Below are positions 52,525 to 62,500 of a stretch of DNA of 64,000 nucleotides, in pieces. The notes beneath the pieces were generated by a model that did no database searches, was not told where the DNA came from, and was given only the letters and a program-made list of their open reading frames with translations. Made by a program: the position numbers and the translations under genes. Origin of the DNA: Cupriavidus taiwanensis LMG 19424 (GTDB lineage Bacteria; Pseudomonadota; Gammaproteobacteria; Burkholderiales; Burkholderiaceae); contig NC_010528.1 in NCBI RefSeq assembly GCF_000069785.1, forward strand, positions 620,001 through 684,000, written 5' to 3'. Within the stretch, counting starts at the first letter, position 1. Every line of letters begins with the position of its first letter.

Positions 52525-53835
52525 TTACTTGGCCGCGAGGACCTGGGCAGGTGCCAGGCCGGTGGTGGTATCCGCGGCGGGTTCATCCTCCCCGGACGTT
52601 ACCGGCGCGCCGATGGCGCCTTCGCTTTTGGCGACGACGGCGGTGGCAATCGCATTGCCAAGCACATTGGTCACGGTGCGACCCATGTCGAGTACGTGGT
52701 CGATGCCCAGCACCAGCAGGATGCCGGCCTCCGGCAGGCCGAACATCGGCAGCACGGCGGCGACCACCACCAGCGAGGCGCGCGGCACGCCGGCGATGCC
52801 CTTGCTGGTGACCAGCAGCACCAGCAGCATGGTGATCTGCTGGGTCAGCGACAGCTGGATGCCATACACCTGCGCCACGAACAGCGCGGCAAACGAGGTG
52901 TACATGATCGAGCCGTCCAGGTTGAACGAGTAGCCCAGCGGCAGCACGAAGTTGGTGATGCGCTCCTTGACGCCGAAGCGGGTCAGCTGGTCGATCACCT
53001 TAGGGTAGGCCGATTCACTGCTGGCGGTGGCGAAGCCGATCATCAGCGGCGCGCGCATCAGCCTGAGCAGGCGGAACACGTCGCGGCCGAGGAAGCAGTA
53101 GCCGCCGGCGATCAGCGCCACCCACAGCAGCGCCAGCGCCAGGTACAGGCTGCCCAGCAGCTTGGCGTAGACCACCAGCACGCCCAGCCCCTGCGCGGTG
53201 ATCACGGCCGAGATCGCGCCGAACACGCCCACCGGGGCGAACGCCATCACGTAGTTGGTGACCTTCAGCATCACGTCGGCCAGGCCTTCGATGCCTTGCA
53301 GCACCGGCTTGCCGACGCCGTCCTTGACGGTGCCCAGCGCAAAGCCGAAGAACAGCGAGAACACCACGATCTGCAGGATCTCGTTGTGCGCCATTGCCTC
53401 GACGAAGCTCTTGGGGAACACGTGCGCGATGAAGTCGCGCAGGTTCAGCGCCCCGGTCTTCAGGTTCGAGGTGGCGTCGGCCGCGGGCAGCGCCAGGTTC
53501 ATGCCGTGGCCGGGCTGCAGCAGGTTGGCCATCACCAGGCCGAGCAGCAGCGAGGTGACCGAGGCGCCGATAAACCACATCATCGCCTTCATGCCGATGC
53601 GGCCGACGGCGCGGCCGTCGCCCATGCTGGCGATGCCGGCCACCAGCGTGGCGAACACCAGCGGGCCGATAATCATCTTGATCATCCGCAGGAAGATGTC
53701 GGTCAGGATGGACAGGTGGTCGGCAATCGATTTGGCGGTGGCGGCATCCGGCGCCAGGTTGTGCGCGGCGGTGCCGGCCAGCACGCCTAGCAGCATCGCA
53801 ATGAAGATCAGGGTGGGCAGTCGATTCAGTTTCAT
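52525..53835 (-). CDS. dctA: C4-dicarboxylate/proton symporter DctA
   Basis: A 436-residue member of the glutamate/dicarboxylate symporter family (DAACS). Signature regions are FATASSESAYPKVIDQLTRF (about 269-288, the serine-rich hairpin loop), LGYSFNLDGSIMYTSFAALF (about 303-322) and LVTSKGIAGVPRASLVVVAA (about 344-363). It imports succinate, fumarate and malate across the inner membrane. The last 40 residues form a hydrophilic tail. Upstream are a hairpin, a short leader ORF, a sigma-54 promoter and two DctD-like boxes. A terminator follows the stop. Confidence 0.95.
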   Translation of the reverse strand: MKLNRLPTLIFIAMLLGVLAGTAAHNLAPDAATAKSIADHLSILTDIFLRMIKMIIGPLVFATLVAGIASMGDGRAVGRIGMKAMMWFIGASVTSLLLGLVMANLLQPGHGMNLALPAADATSNLKTGALNLRDFIAHVFPKSFVEAMAHNEILQIVVFSLFFGFALGTVKDGVGKPVLQGIEGLADVMLKVTNYVMAFAPVGVFGAISAVITAQGLGVLVVYAKLLGSLYLALALLWVALIAGGYCFLGRDVFRLLRLMRAPLMIGFATASSESAYPKVIDQLTRFGVKERITNFVLPLGYSFNLDGSIMYTSFAALFVAQVYGIQLSLTQQITMLLVLLVTSKGIAGVPRASLVVVAAVLPMFGLPEAGILLVLGIDHVLDMGRTVTNVLGNAIATAVVAKSEGAIGAPVTSGEDEPAADTTTGLAPAQVLAAK

Positions 53836-53852
53836 CGTGGATCAGGCCTGTG

Positions 53853-53878
53853 CGCCCGTTCCCGGGAAGGGACGGGCG
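53853..53878 (-). promoter_or_regulatory. Hairpin just upstream of dctA start
   Basis: CGCCCGT (53853-53859) and ACGGGCG (53872-53878) pair perfectly; CCC (53861-53863) and GGG (53869-53871) extend the stem past a one-base bulge. It ends 17 bases before the dctA ATG on the minus strand, so in the mRNA it lies next to the ribosome site, which is itself weak. Confidence 0.5.
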
Positions 53879-53936
53879 ACTGTGTATTGCAGGAAGGCTG
53901 GGCGACGTCGGGGCGCCGGGCCGGCCGTGTCAGGGT

Positions 53937-54005
53937 TCAGCGCGGCAGCAGGTGCCGGGGGTGCGCCGGGATGGCGACGGGGGTGGGCAAGGCGGGGTCG
54001 GTCAT
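53937..54005 (-). CDS. Candidate 22-residue leader peptide upstream of dctA
   Basis: A small ORF beginning MTDPALPTPVAIPAHPRH and ending LLPR, with six prolines in 22 residues. AAGGAGG (54014-54020) stands 8 bases before its ATG, a stronger ribosome site than that of dctA itself. It lies wholly between the predicted sigma-54 promoter and dctA. Such a position suggests a regulatory upstream peptide or a small protein. There is no homology evidence, and the ORF could be fortuitous. Confidence 0.5.
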   Translation of the reverse strand: MTDPALPTPVAIPAHPRHLLPR

Positions 54006-54093
54006 GGGTGTGTCCTCCTTTGTTTTTCGGCATCGGCCGGGACGCTGGGGGCGTGCCGGCGTACCTGTCGGGCGCTGTGAGCGGCGGCCTATA

Positions 54094-54112
54094 TTGCACG
54101 CGCCGTGCCAGC
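54094..54112 (-). promoter_or_regulatory. Sigma-54 promoter for dctA
   Basis: Read on the minus strand, TGGCAC (54110-54105), five bases and GTGCA (54099-54095) match the -24/-12 consensus TGGCAC-N5-TTGCA with one mismatch. The GG and GC doublets have the required 10 bases between them. The start site would be near 54084, leaving a leader of about 250 bases before dctA. DctD is a sigma-54 activator encoded downstream, as expected for dctA. Confidence 0.82.
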
Positions 54113-54182
54113 GCAAAGGTCTCGCCGCAGCACTGCAAGCCATTGAATACAAAGGGGAAAATAATGTGATGCCGGCGCCTGG

Positions 54183-54229
54183 TTCGGAAAACCGGATCTG
54201 CTGGCGAAGGCGCCGTTCGGGAATCCGAA
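54183..54229. promoter_or_regulatory. Two tandem DctD-like binding boxes upstream of the dctA promoter
   Basis: TTCGG-AAAA-CCGGA (54183-54196) and TTCGG-GAAT-CCGAA (54216-54229) are similar dyads whose centres are 33 bp apart, about three helical turns. They lie about 80 and 113 bases upstream of the -24 element, the usual place for an NtrC-type activator. The rhizobial dctA boxes, as I recall them, have a comparable CGGAAATCCG-like core. The second box sits in a longer perfect hairpin (CGCCGTTCGG at 54211-54220, CCGAACGGCG at 54225-54234), which could alternatively end hut transcription. Confidence 0.62.
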
Positions 54230-54387
54230 CGGCGTTCTAGGTGTTAACCCGAGGGTTTTGGGGTGCGGAGAGGGGTGGGATTGCTGCCGGTTTGCTTCCC
54301 TTTCCCGAAGCGCGGGAGGGGACCGCAAGGAGGACGGGCGGGTCGACGGCCGATGTCGGTGGGTTGGAATCCGCCGGTGGCGGGATG

Positions 54388-55371
54388 TCAGCCGCCCACC
54401 AGCCGATAGCCCAGGCGCGCCGCCACCCGCGCGCCACAGCCGTCGCGGTCGTACAGCGGGTTGAACTCGGCAATGTCCGCCACACGCAGCTTGCCGCTGT
54501 CGCGCAGCAGCGTGGCGATGGCCTCGACCACCGCCAGCGGTACGCCGTACGCGGCCGGGGCCGAGACGCCGGGCATCACCGCGGCGGGCAGCACGTCGAG
54601 GTCGATGCTCAGGTAGACGTGGTCGGCATCGGCGACCCAGCGCTCCAGCTCGGCCAGGCGCGCGTCGAGGTGGCGCTCCTGCAGTTCGGTGTCCTCGACA
54701 TGGCGCACGCCCAGCGCGTGCGCGCGCGCAAACAGCGCGGCGGTATTGGCGAGCCGGCTGACGCCCAGGCAGGCGTAGTCGAACGGCAGTCCGCGCTGGC
54801 GGCAGTCGGCGGCGATCTGGTCGAACGGCGTGCCGGAGCTGCCGGGGCGGCTGGCGCGCAGGTCGAAGTGCGCGTCGAGGTTGACGATCAGCACGCGGCC
54901 GCGGTCGCCGCGCGCGTCCAGGTGCATGCGCAGGCCCTGCCACGTGCCCCAGGCCACTTCGTGCCCGCCGCCCAGCACCAGCGGCCAGGCGCCGACCGCC
55001 AGTTCGGCGGCGACGGCTTGCCCGAGCCGCTGCTGAGCGTGCTCCAGCGCATCGCCTTCGCAGTGGACGTCGCCGCCGTCGATCAGGCGGCCGATGCCGT
55101 GCGCCGGCACGCCGGCCAGCGCGCGGCGGATCTCGCGCGGGCCGCCGGCGGCGCCGGGCCGGCCCTGGTTGCGCACCACGCCGGCGTCGCAGCAGAAGCC
55201 GAGCAGCACCGGCACGCCGGGCGTGCGCGGCGTGTCGGGACCGGCGACGATATCGAACAGGCGACGGGTGTCGCCGGCCTCGCCGGTATCGCGGCGGCCG
55301 CGCCAGACCGTATCGGGGCCGGTGGCGGCCGTCGCCTCCGTCACCGGCGCGAACTCTGCCAGGTCGCTCAT
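54388..55371 (-). CDS. hutG: Formimidoylglutamase HutG (arginase family)
   Basis: A 327-residue ureohydrolase with the manganese-binding motifs [12 protein letters not shown] (132-143), NLDAHFDLR (164-172) and [18 protein letters not shown] (255-272). With hutU and hutC nearby it should hydrolyse N-formimino-L-glutamate to glutamate and formamide, the last step of histidine degradation. The ATG overlaps the MFS transporter stop by 4 bases. It is the last gene of the leftward hut unit. Confidence 0.9.
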   Translation of the reverse strand: MSDLAEFAPVTEATAATGPDTVWRGRRDTGEAGDTRRLFDIVAGPDTPRTPGVPVLLGFCCDAGVVRNQGRPGAAGGPREIRRALAGVPAHGIGRLIDGGDVHCEGDALEHAQQRLGQAVAAELAVGAWPLVLGGGHEVAWGTWQGLRMHLDARGDRGRVLIVNLDAHFDLRASRPGSSGTPFDQIAADCRQRGLPFDYACLGVSRLANTAALFARAHALGVRHVEDTELQERHLDARLAELERWVADADHVYLSIDLDVLPAAVMPGVSAPAAYGVPLAVVEAIATLLRDSGKLRVADIAEFNPLYDRDGCGARVAARLGYRLVGG

Positions 55372-56687
55372 TTCAGCCGGCGTCCCAGCGTTTCGGGCAC
55401 CATCAGCAGGCCGAGCAGCGACACCAGGCCGCAGCCGATCACGTACAGCGCCGGGGCGTTGGCGTTGCCGGTGGCCTGGATCAACTGGGTCGAGAAGTAC
55501 TGGGCAAAGCCGCCGAAGATGGCGATGGCGACGCAGTAGGCGATCGACAGGCCGGTGGCGCGCAGGCGCTTGGGCAGCACCTCGCTGACCAGCACCATCG
55601 ATGCCGGCGCGGTCATCGACATCGGCACCGACAGGCAGGCCACCACCACCAGCAGCCGCGCCAGCGAAGGCTCGGCATTGATCAGTACGAAGGCCGGATA
55701 GACCATCGCCAGCAGCGCCACCCGCGACCACAGCACCACGGGCTTGCGGCCGACGCGGTCGGCCAGCCAGCCGGCGAACGGCGACAGCGCCACCTGCACC
55801 GCCGCGGCGACGCAGCCCGCCCAGATGCCGAGCGACAGCGGCATCTTCAGCACGCTCACGGCGTAGTTGCTGAGGTAGTAGACCACGATGTAAGTGGAAG
55901 AGGCCAGGCCGATCATCAGCAGGATGCTGGCAAAGACTTCGCGCGCATGGCGGCGCAGCAGCGGCCATTGCTCGGCGTGTTCGGCGTGATGGGCGGGGGT
56001 GGCGGTCTCTTCCAGGCGGCGGCGGATCAGCAGGCCGACCGGGATCACCAGGATGCCGATCAGGAAGGCCAGGCGCCAGCCCCACGATTCCAGTTCGGCC
56101 GGTGCCAGCACGTTGCTCAGCACCAGGCCGGTAACGGCGCCCAGCAGCGCGGCCAGGCCCTGGCTGAACGGCTGCCAGGCGGTATAGAAGCCACGCGTGC
56201 GGTCGTCGGCGTATTCCAGCAGCAGCGCGGTGGAGGCGCCCATCTCGCCGCCGATGGCGAAGCCCTGCACCAGCCGCGCGATCACCACCATGACCGGGGC
56301 GAGGATGCCGATCTGCGCGTACGGCGGCGTGACCACGAAGATCAGCGAGCTCAGGCCCATCAGCCACAGCGTCAGCGCCACCGCCGGCTTGCGGCCGGCG
56401 CGGTCGGCGTACATGCCGATCAGCAGGCCGCCCAGCGGACGCATCAGGAAGCCGACGCCGAAGGTGGCGAACGACATCAGCAGCTGGCCGGTGGGGTTGT
56501 CGACGGGGAAGTACAGGCGGCCGATCAGCGTGGCAAAGAAGCTGTAGACGACGAAATCGTAGAACTCGAGGCCGTTGCCGATGGTGATGGCGGCAATCGC
56601 GCGCGTGCGCGACAGGGCGGCGGTGTGAGCACCGGCCTGGGCGCCGGCGGCACCATCGTAGGCGGGCGCGGTGATATCGGGTGGCAT
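55368..56687 (-). CDS. MFS transporter (metabolite:proton symporter type) in the hut operon
   Basis: A 439-residue, 12-helix MFS protein. Family motifs are [20 protein letters not shown] (first helix), [20 protein letters not shown] (loop 2-3) and [20 protein letters not shown] (fifth helix), as in the citrate/proline/shikimate symporter group. Position between hutU and hutG, with a 4-base overlap to hutG, suggests uptake of histidine, urocanate or another imidazole compound; that is inference. A GGGAG ribosome site precedes the ATG at 56687. Confidence 0.87.
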   Translation of the reverse strand: MPPDITAPAYDGAAGAQAGAHTAALSRTRAIAAITIGNGLEFYDFVVYSFFATLIGRLYFPVDNPTGQLLMSFATFGVGFLMRPLGGLLIGMYADRAGRKPAVALTLWLMGLSSLIFVVTPPYAQIGILAPVMVVIARLVQGFAIGGEMGASTALLLEYADDRTRGFYTAWQPFSQGLAALLGAVTGLVLSNVLAPAELESWGWRLAFLIGILVIPVGLLIRRRLEETATPAHHAEHAEQWPLLRRHAREVFASILLMIGLASSTYIVVYYLSNYAVSVLKMPLSLGIWAGCVAAAVQVALSPFAGWLADRVGRKPVVLWSRVALLAMVYPAFVLINAEPSLARLLVVVACLSVPMSMTAPASMVLVSEVLPKRLRATGLSIAYCVAIAIFGGFAQYFSTQLIQATGNANAPALYVIGCGLVSLLGLLMVPETLGRRLK

Positions 56688-56731
56688 GCGGTTGTCTCCC
56701 AGTGGGGCTTGGTGTAATCGGTTTGTTTTCT

Positions 56732-56757
56732 CCCTCTCCCACGCAAGTGGGAGAGGG
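56732..56757. repeat. REP-like palindrome, first of an inverted pair
   Basis: CCCTCTCCCAC (56732-56742), loop GCAA, GTGGGAGAGGG (56747-56757), followed by GCCGGGGGAGAGG. Same family as 44065-44090. It points opposite to the copy at 56829-56854, so the two form a mirror-image unit inside the hut operon. Confidence 0.8.
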
Positions 56758-56828
56758 GCCGGGGGAGAGGGCCGGCGTTTCCACAGAGGACAGCGTATCG
56801 CCATTGCGAGCGTCCGCCCTCTCCCCCG

Positions 56829-56854
56829 CCCCTCTCCCGCAAGCGGGAGAGGGG
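56829..56854. repeat. REP-like palindrome, second of an inverted pair
   Basis: CCCCTCTCCCGC (56829-56840), a two-base AA loop, GCGGGAGAGGGG (56843-56854), preceded by CCCTCTCCCCCG. It ends 27 bases from the hutU stop. In the mRNA the unit could form paired stem-loops that reduce read-through to the transporter and hutG or protect the hutU message. Confidence 0.8.
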
Positions 56855-56881
56855 AGAAAACATCAGGTTCGTGAGCTTTGG

Positions 56882-58567
56882 TCAGTCGCGCAGCATCGGC
56901 AGGTCCAGCCCCTGCTCTCGAGCGCAGTCGACGGCGATCTGGTAGCCGGCGTCGGCATGGCGCATCACGCCGGTGGCGGGGTCGTTGTGCAGCACGCGGG
57001 CGATGCGCGCGGCGGCTTCATCGGTGCCGTCGCACACGATGACCACGCCGGAATGCTGCGAGAAGCCCATGCCCACGCCGCCGCCGTGGTGCAGCGAGAC
57101 CCAGGTGGCGCCGCTGGCGGTGTTCAGCAGCGCGTTCAGCAGCGGCCAGTCGGACACGGCGTCCGAGCCGTCCTGCATGGCCTCGGTCTCGCGGTTGGGG
57201 CTGGCGACCGAGCCCGAGTCCAGGTGGTCGCGGCCGATCACGATCGGCGCCGACAGCTCGCCGCTGCGGACCATTTCGTTGAACGCCAGGCCCAGCCTGG
57301 CGCGCAGGCCCAGGCCAACCCAGCAGATCCGCGCCGGCAGGCCCTGGAAGCTGATGCGCTCGCGCGCCATGTCGAGCCAGCGGTGCAGGTGCGCGTCATC
57401 GGGGATCAGTTCCTTGACCTTGGCGTCGGTCTTGTAGATGTCCTGCGGATCGCCCGACAGCGCGGCCCAGCGGAACGGGCCGATGCCGCGGCAGAACAGC
57501 GGGCGGATATAGGCGGGCACGAAGCCGGGGAAGTCGAAAGCGTTCGCCACGCCTTCTTCCTTGGCCATCTGGCGGATATTGTTGCCGTAGTCGAAGGTCG
57601 GCACGCCCTGCTTCTGGAAGTCCAGCATGGCGCGCACATGCGCGGCCATCGAGGCCTTGGCGGCCTTCACCACCACGGCCGGCTCGCGCTGCGCGCGCTC
57701 GCGGTATTCGTCCCAGCTCCAGCCAGCGGGCAGGTAGCCATTGAGCGGGTCGTGCGCGCTGGTCTGGTCGGTGACCATGTCCGGGCGCACGCCGCGGCGC
57801 ACCAGTTCGGGCAGCACTTCGGCGGCATTGGCGCACAGCGCGATCGAGATCGCCTTGCCTTGCGAGGTGTAGCGGTCGATGCGGGCCAGCGCGTCATCCA
57901 GGTCGGTGGCCTGCTCGTCGACGTAGCGGGTCTTGAGGCGGAAATCGATGCGGCTCTGCTGGCATTCGATATTGAGCGAGCACGCGCCGGCCAGCGTCGC
58001 GGCCAGCGGCTGCGCGCCGCCCATGCCGCCCAGGCCCGCGGTCAGCACCCAGCGGCCCTTCAGGTCGCCGTTGTAGTGCTGGCGGCCGGCTTCGACAAAA
58101 GTTTCATACGTGCCCTGCACGATGCCCTGGCTGCCGATGTAGATCCAGCTGCCGGCGGTCATCTGGCCGTACATGGCCAGGCCCTTGGCATCGAGCTCGT
58201 TGAAGTGTTCCCAGTTGGCCCAGTGAGGCACCAGGTTGGAGTTGGCGATCAGCACGCGCGGCGCGTCGCGATGGGTGCGGAACACGCCGACCGGCTTGCC
58301 CGATTGCACCAGCAGGGTCTGGTCGTCCTCCAGGCGGGTCAGGGCGTCGACGATGCGGTCATAGCATTCCCAGTTGCGCGCGGCGCGGCCGATGCCGCCG
58401 TAGACCACCAGTTCCTTCGGGTTCTCCGCCACCTCGGGATCGAGGTTGTTCATCAGCATGCGCAGCGGCGCTTCGGTCAGCCAGCTTTTGGCCGTCAGCG
58501 TGGTGCCGCGCGGGGCGCGGATTTCGGTGTCGCGGAAACGGGTGGAATGGGTGGGGGTCTGGGTCAC
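56882..58567 (-). CDS. hutU: Urocanate hydratase
   Basis: A 561-residue urocanase. [20 protein letters not shown] and [12 protein letters not shown] near the start, [20 protein letters not shown] (NAD-binding region), [15 protein letters not shown] (catalytic Cys region) and [18 protein letters not shown] are all diagnostic. It converts urocanate to imidazolone propionate with NAD as electrophile. GTG at 58567 is chosen because AAGGAG lies six bases upstream and the length then equals the family norm; a frame 16 codons longer has no support. It is preceded by a HutC-type operator. Confidence 0.96.
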   Translation of the reverse strand: MTQTPTHSTRFRDTEIRAPRGTTLTAKSWLTEAPLRMLMNNLDPEVAENPKELVVYGGIGRAARNWECYDRIVDALTRLEDDQTLLVQSGKPVGVFRTHRDAPRVLIANSNLVPHWANWEHFNELDAKGLAMYGQMTAGSWIYIGSQGIVQGTYETFVEAGRQHYNGDLKGRWVLTAGLGGMGGAQPLAATLAGACSLNIECQQSRIDFRLKTRYVDEQATDLDDALARIDRYTSQGKAISIALCANAAEVLPELVRRGVRPDMVTDQTSAHDPLNGYLPAGWSWDEYRERAQREPAVVVKAAKASMAAHVRAMLDFQKQGVPTFDYGNNIRQMAKEEGVANAFDFPGFVPAYIRPLFCRGIGPFRWAALSGDPQDIYKTDAKVKELIPDDAHLHRWLDMARERISFQGLPARICWVGLGLRARLGLAFNEMVRSGELSAPIVIGRDHLDSGSVASPNRETEAMQDGSDAVSDWPLLNALLNTASGATWVSLHHGGGVGMGFSQHSGVVIVCDGTDEAAARIARVLHNDPATGVMRHADAGYQIAVDCAREQGLDLPMLRD

Positions 58568-58625
58568 GGGATACTCCTTCGGTCTTGCGGGTCTGGAACG
58601 CGCGCTTTGGGTCAACGCATAGGCA

Positions 58626-58647
58626 TGTATATTCCTGTATATACAAG
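58626..58647. promoter_or_regulatory. HutC operator upstream of hutU
   Basis: TGTATATACA (58636-58645) is a perfect palindrome, extended by CAAG-type flanks (CTGTATATACAAG), with a second partial box TGTATATT (58626-58633) beside it. This matches the HutC motif known in proteobacteria (TTGTATATACAA-like, recalled). It lies about 70-80 bases upstream of the hutU start, next to hutC. Urocanate should release HutC from it. Confidence 0.8.
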
Positions 58648-58740
58648 TGCGTATGAATCGGGGTAATCCCGTAGGATGGGTCGGCGTGATGCGCCGCTTT
58701 CCTTACTTATTCGGAAAAGGTTCCGATGGCGGCACCTGGC

Positions 58741-59463
58741 CTAGGACGTGAACCGGCCTTCCAGCCGATGCAGCGAACCCGGATGCACCAGCCGCACCGA
58801 CGTCACCACGCGGCCCGCGGACCAGGTGCGGCGGCGGATCAGCAGGCACGGCTCGCCGCGCGCGATGGCCAGCAGTTCGCACTCTTCCGGCAGCGCCAGC
58901 ACGGCCTCGACCACGTGCTCGCCCTCGGTCAGCGGGGCGATGCGCGACAGGTACTGGTATGGGGTTTCGCTGCTGAAGTCCTGCGCCAGGTAGTCCGGCG
59001 CGACTACGGCGTTGACATAGCGGTCTTCCAGCTGGATGGCGACGTCGTCCTCGTAGTGGACGATCACCGAGTGGAATACGCGCGCGTCCAGTGCGACTTC
59101 CAGTGCCGCGGCCTGCGCCGGCCCGGCGCGCTCGGCTTCCAGGCTGACCACGCGGGCGCGATGGCGGTGTCCGCGCGCGGCGATGTCGTCGGCGATATTG
59201 TTGACCGCGTACAGCGCGGTGCGCCGCTTGGGTTCCGCAACGAAGGTGCCGACGCCCTGCAGCCGCACCAGCATGCCCTCGGCGGTCAGCTCGCGCAGCG
59301 CGCGGTGCACCGTCATGCGGCTGACGCCTAGCGCCTCGACCAGCTCGGTCTCGGACGGCACGCGGTGATGGGGCGGCCAGCTGCCGTCAGCAATCCGGCT
59401 GCTGATGTGCTGCTTGACGCGCGCGTACAGCGGCGCCGGCATCGGGTCGGACACGAGCGACAA
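58741..59463 (-). CDS. hutC: GntR-family histidine-utilisation repressor HutC
   Basis: A regulator of up to 240 residues. The winged HTH is at about 12-80 (PLYARVKQHISSRIADGSWP, VPSETELVEALGVSRMTVHR, LVRLQGVGTFVAEP), followed by a UTRA ligand domain (about 95-235) with VVAPDYLAQDFSSETPYQYL and VRLVHPGSLHRLEGRF. The start is uncertain: TTG at 59463 has a strong AAGGGG site, whereas ATG at 59442 gives a more usual N-terminus but has no ribosome site. It lies just upstream of the operator and hutU. Confidence 0.9.
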   Translation of the reverse strand: MSLVSDPMPAPLYARVKQHISSRIADGSWPPHHRVPSETELVEALGVSRMTVHRALRELTAEGMLVRLQGVGTFVAEPKRRTALYAVNNIADDIAARGHRHRARVVSLEAERAGPAQAAALEVALDARVFHSVIVHYEDDVAIQLEDRYVNAVVAPDYLAQDFSSETPYQYLSRIAPLTEGEHVVEAVLALPEECELLAIARGEPCLLIRRRTWSAGRVVTSVRLVHPGSLHRLEGRFTS

Positions 59464-59540
59464 CGGGTTCCCCTTGGATTCGGCCAGGCGGCCATGTGAC
59501 AGGCGCCGAATGTATCACGGTCGTATCGTGGACAGGCAGG

Positions 59541-62500
59541 CTACGAGGCCTGCGCATTGCGCTGCGCGCAGCCGGCCAGGAACACGTCCAGCGCCACCGG
59601 CCGCCCGATCGCATAACCCTGCGCGTAATCCACGCCGATCGCGCGCAGCGCATCGAGGGTGCGTTCGTCCTCCACCCATTCCGCCACCGTGCGCACGCCC
59701 AGCCGGTGCCCGATGTCGTTGATCGAGCTGACGATCTCGCGGTCCACGGCGTTGTCGGCCAGTTGCCGGATAAAGCTGCCGTCGATCTTCAGGAAGTCCA
59801 CCGGAAACTGCTTCAGGTAGGCAAACGACGACAGGCCCGAGCCGAAGTCGTCCAGCGACACCGTGCACCCGGCGCGCCGCATTTCCGCCACCAGGCGGTT
59901 GGCTGCCGCCATGTTGTTGATCAGCGCGGTTTCGGTGATCTCCAGCCGGATGCGATGGGCGGGCAGGGCGCTGGCTTCGAGCTCGGCATGCAGGAACGGC
60001 AGCAGGAAGGGCTCGCCCAGCGAGTTGGCCGACAGGTTGATCGACACCGACAGCCCCGGCACCGCGCGCAGCCGCTCGCCGTAGCCGCGCAGCACGTTGC
60101 GGATGACCCAGCGGTCGACATGGCCCATCAGGTCGTAGCGCTCGGCAGCGGGAATGAAAGCGCCGGGCAGGATCAGCTCGCCGTGCTCGTCGACCATGCG
60201 CACCAGGATCTCGATATGGCGGTGGCCGCTGCCGTCTTCGTTCTGTTCCGGCTGCAGCGCGCGGATCTCCTGCGCGAACAGGCGGAAGCGGTTGGCTTCC
60301 AGCGCCGAGTGGATGCCGGCGGCCACTTCCAGCTCGCGGTGGTGGCGGCGCGCGTCGCTCTCGTCGCGGCGGTACACCGAGACCCGGCTGCGGCCCGCGG
60401 CCTTGGCCGCATAGCAGGCCACGTCGGCGCGGCTCATCAGTTCGCTGACCGGCGGCACGTCCAGGTCGATGGCGGCGATGCCGATGCTGGCGCCGACGTC
60501 GTACACGCGCCCTTCCCACGGGAAGCGGCGCCCGCGGATGGCGTCGATCACGCCCTGGCAGACCTGCTCGGCCTGGTCGACGGTGCAGTCCTTGAGCAGC
60601 AGCGCGAACTCGTCGCCGCCCAGCCGCGCCAGCACGTCGTCGGGGCGCACATGGTTGCGGATCAGGTAGCCCAGCTCGCGCAGCAGCACGTCGCCGGCGC
60701 CGTGGCCGGCGGTGTCGTTGACGATCTTGAAGCGGTCCAGGTCGATAAAGCACAGCGCCGCGCGGTGGCCGTGCAAGCGCGCCGCGTCGCACGACTCGCG
60801 CAGGCGCTTCTCGAACCAGGTGCGGTTGGGCAGGCCGGTCAGCGCGTCATGCATGGCCGAGCGCGCCAGCTCGCGCTGCAGCGCGCGCGCGGCGGTGATG
60901 TCCTGGAACACCAGCACCGCGCCCAGCACCTCGCCGCGCGCGGTCAGCACCGGCGCGGCGGAGTCCTGCACGTCGTGGCGCTCGCCGGTCAGGCTCTGCA
61001 GTACGGCGCCTTCCTGCAGGTAGGCCGGCGTGAGCGTGCGCAGGCAGGCCTCGACCGGGCTCGGGATGGGCTCGCCGGTGCTTTCGTCGACGATGCGGAA
61101 GACCCGTTCCAGCGGCAGGCCCGTGGCGGCGGCCATGGTCCATCCGGTCAGCTGTTCCGCGATCGGGTTCATGAAGGTCACGTGCATGGTGGCGTCGGTG
61201 CAGATCACTGCATCGCCGATCGAGCGCAGCGTGATATGCAGGCGCTCCTTCTCCTCGAACAGCGCCTCGGTCAGCCGGCGCTGCTCGGTGGTGTCCCAGT
61301 TGGTGCCGACCAGTGCCTGGGCGGTGCCGTCGGCGCCGCGGGTCGCCATCGCCATGGCGCGCACGTGGCGCACCTCGCCGCCGGGGCGCACGATGCGGTA
61401 TTCGGTGTCGAACGGCGCGTCGCCGCGGATGGCCAGGCGCATCTCGCCGCGCACGCGGCTGACATCGTCAGGATGCAGCAGCGCGATCCATTGCTCCGGC
61501 AGCGGCGCGCCGGCGGCGGGATCGGTGCCGTGCAACGCATGCATGCGCGCATCCCAGGTGATGCCGGCGCCGGCGAGGTCCCACTCCCAGATGCCCACGC
61601 CGCCCGCCTCCACCGCCAGCTGGATGCGCCGCGACAACCGTTCCAGCTCTTGCTGGGCCAGCTTGCGCGCGTGGATGTCCTCTACCTGCGTAATAAAGTG
61701 CTGCGGCTCGCCGGTCTGCTCGTCGCGCACCAGCGAGACCGCCAGCAGCACCCACCGATAGTGGCCGTCCTTGTGGCGGTAGCGCTTTTCCAGGCGATAG
61801 GCCTCCACCTTGCCGGACAACAGGTTGGCGACCTGGCGCAGGTCGCCGGTGAGGTCGTCGGGATGGGTCAGCTGCTGGTAGCTCAGCTCGCGCAGTTCGG
61901 CCGCGCTGTAGCCGAGCAGCTCGGTCATGGCACGGTTGACGGTCTGCCAGCGGCCGTCCATGTCGACCAGCGCCATGCCGATCGCCGAATGCTCCATGGC
62001 CTGGCGGAAGCGCTTGTCGCTGCTGCGCAGGCTGGCGCGGCCGTGCCGGTTCTGCTCGGTCAGGTAGGCGATGCAGACCGGCAGCACCATGATGACGGCC
62101 GCCGACAGCGGCACCGCTTCATGGCGGTGCGACAGCAGCATCAGTGCCTGCAGGCACAGCGTGGCCACCAGCGCCAGCAGCGCGGTGGCGAAGGGATTGC
62201 CGGCCAGCGCCAGCAGCACCAGCGGCAGCGACATCGCGGCGAACGGGTCGTGCCCCTGCCATTGCGCCAGGGCCCCGATGGCCAGGCTCAGCGCCAGCGC
62301 GCCTGCCTGCGGCGCCAGCATCGGCCGCGCGACGGCGGCGCGCACCCGCACCGCCGTCGTCGACAGCATCATCGGCAGCAGCAGCGCCATGCCCAGCGCG
62401 CTGGCCTGCCACCACGTCCACCACACCGGCGCGAAGCGGCTGCCCTGAACCGCGGCGATGGCAGCCGCGCCCGCCGTGGCGCCGACCATCGGCGCCAGGA

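Noticed and set aside
54211..54234. Intrinsic terminator for the hut operon
   Set aside because: The stem is perfect, but no T-run follows on the minus strand and it is 150 bases beyond hutG. A DctD box is the better fit, though termination is not excluded.
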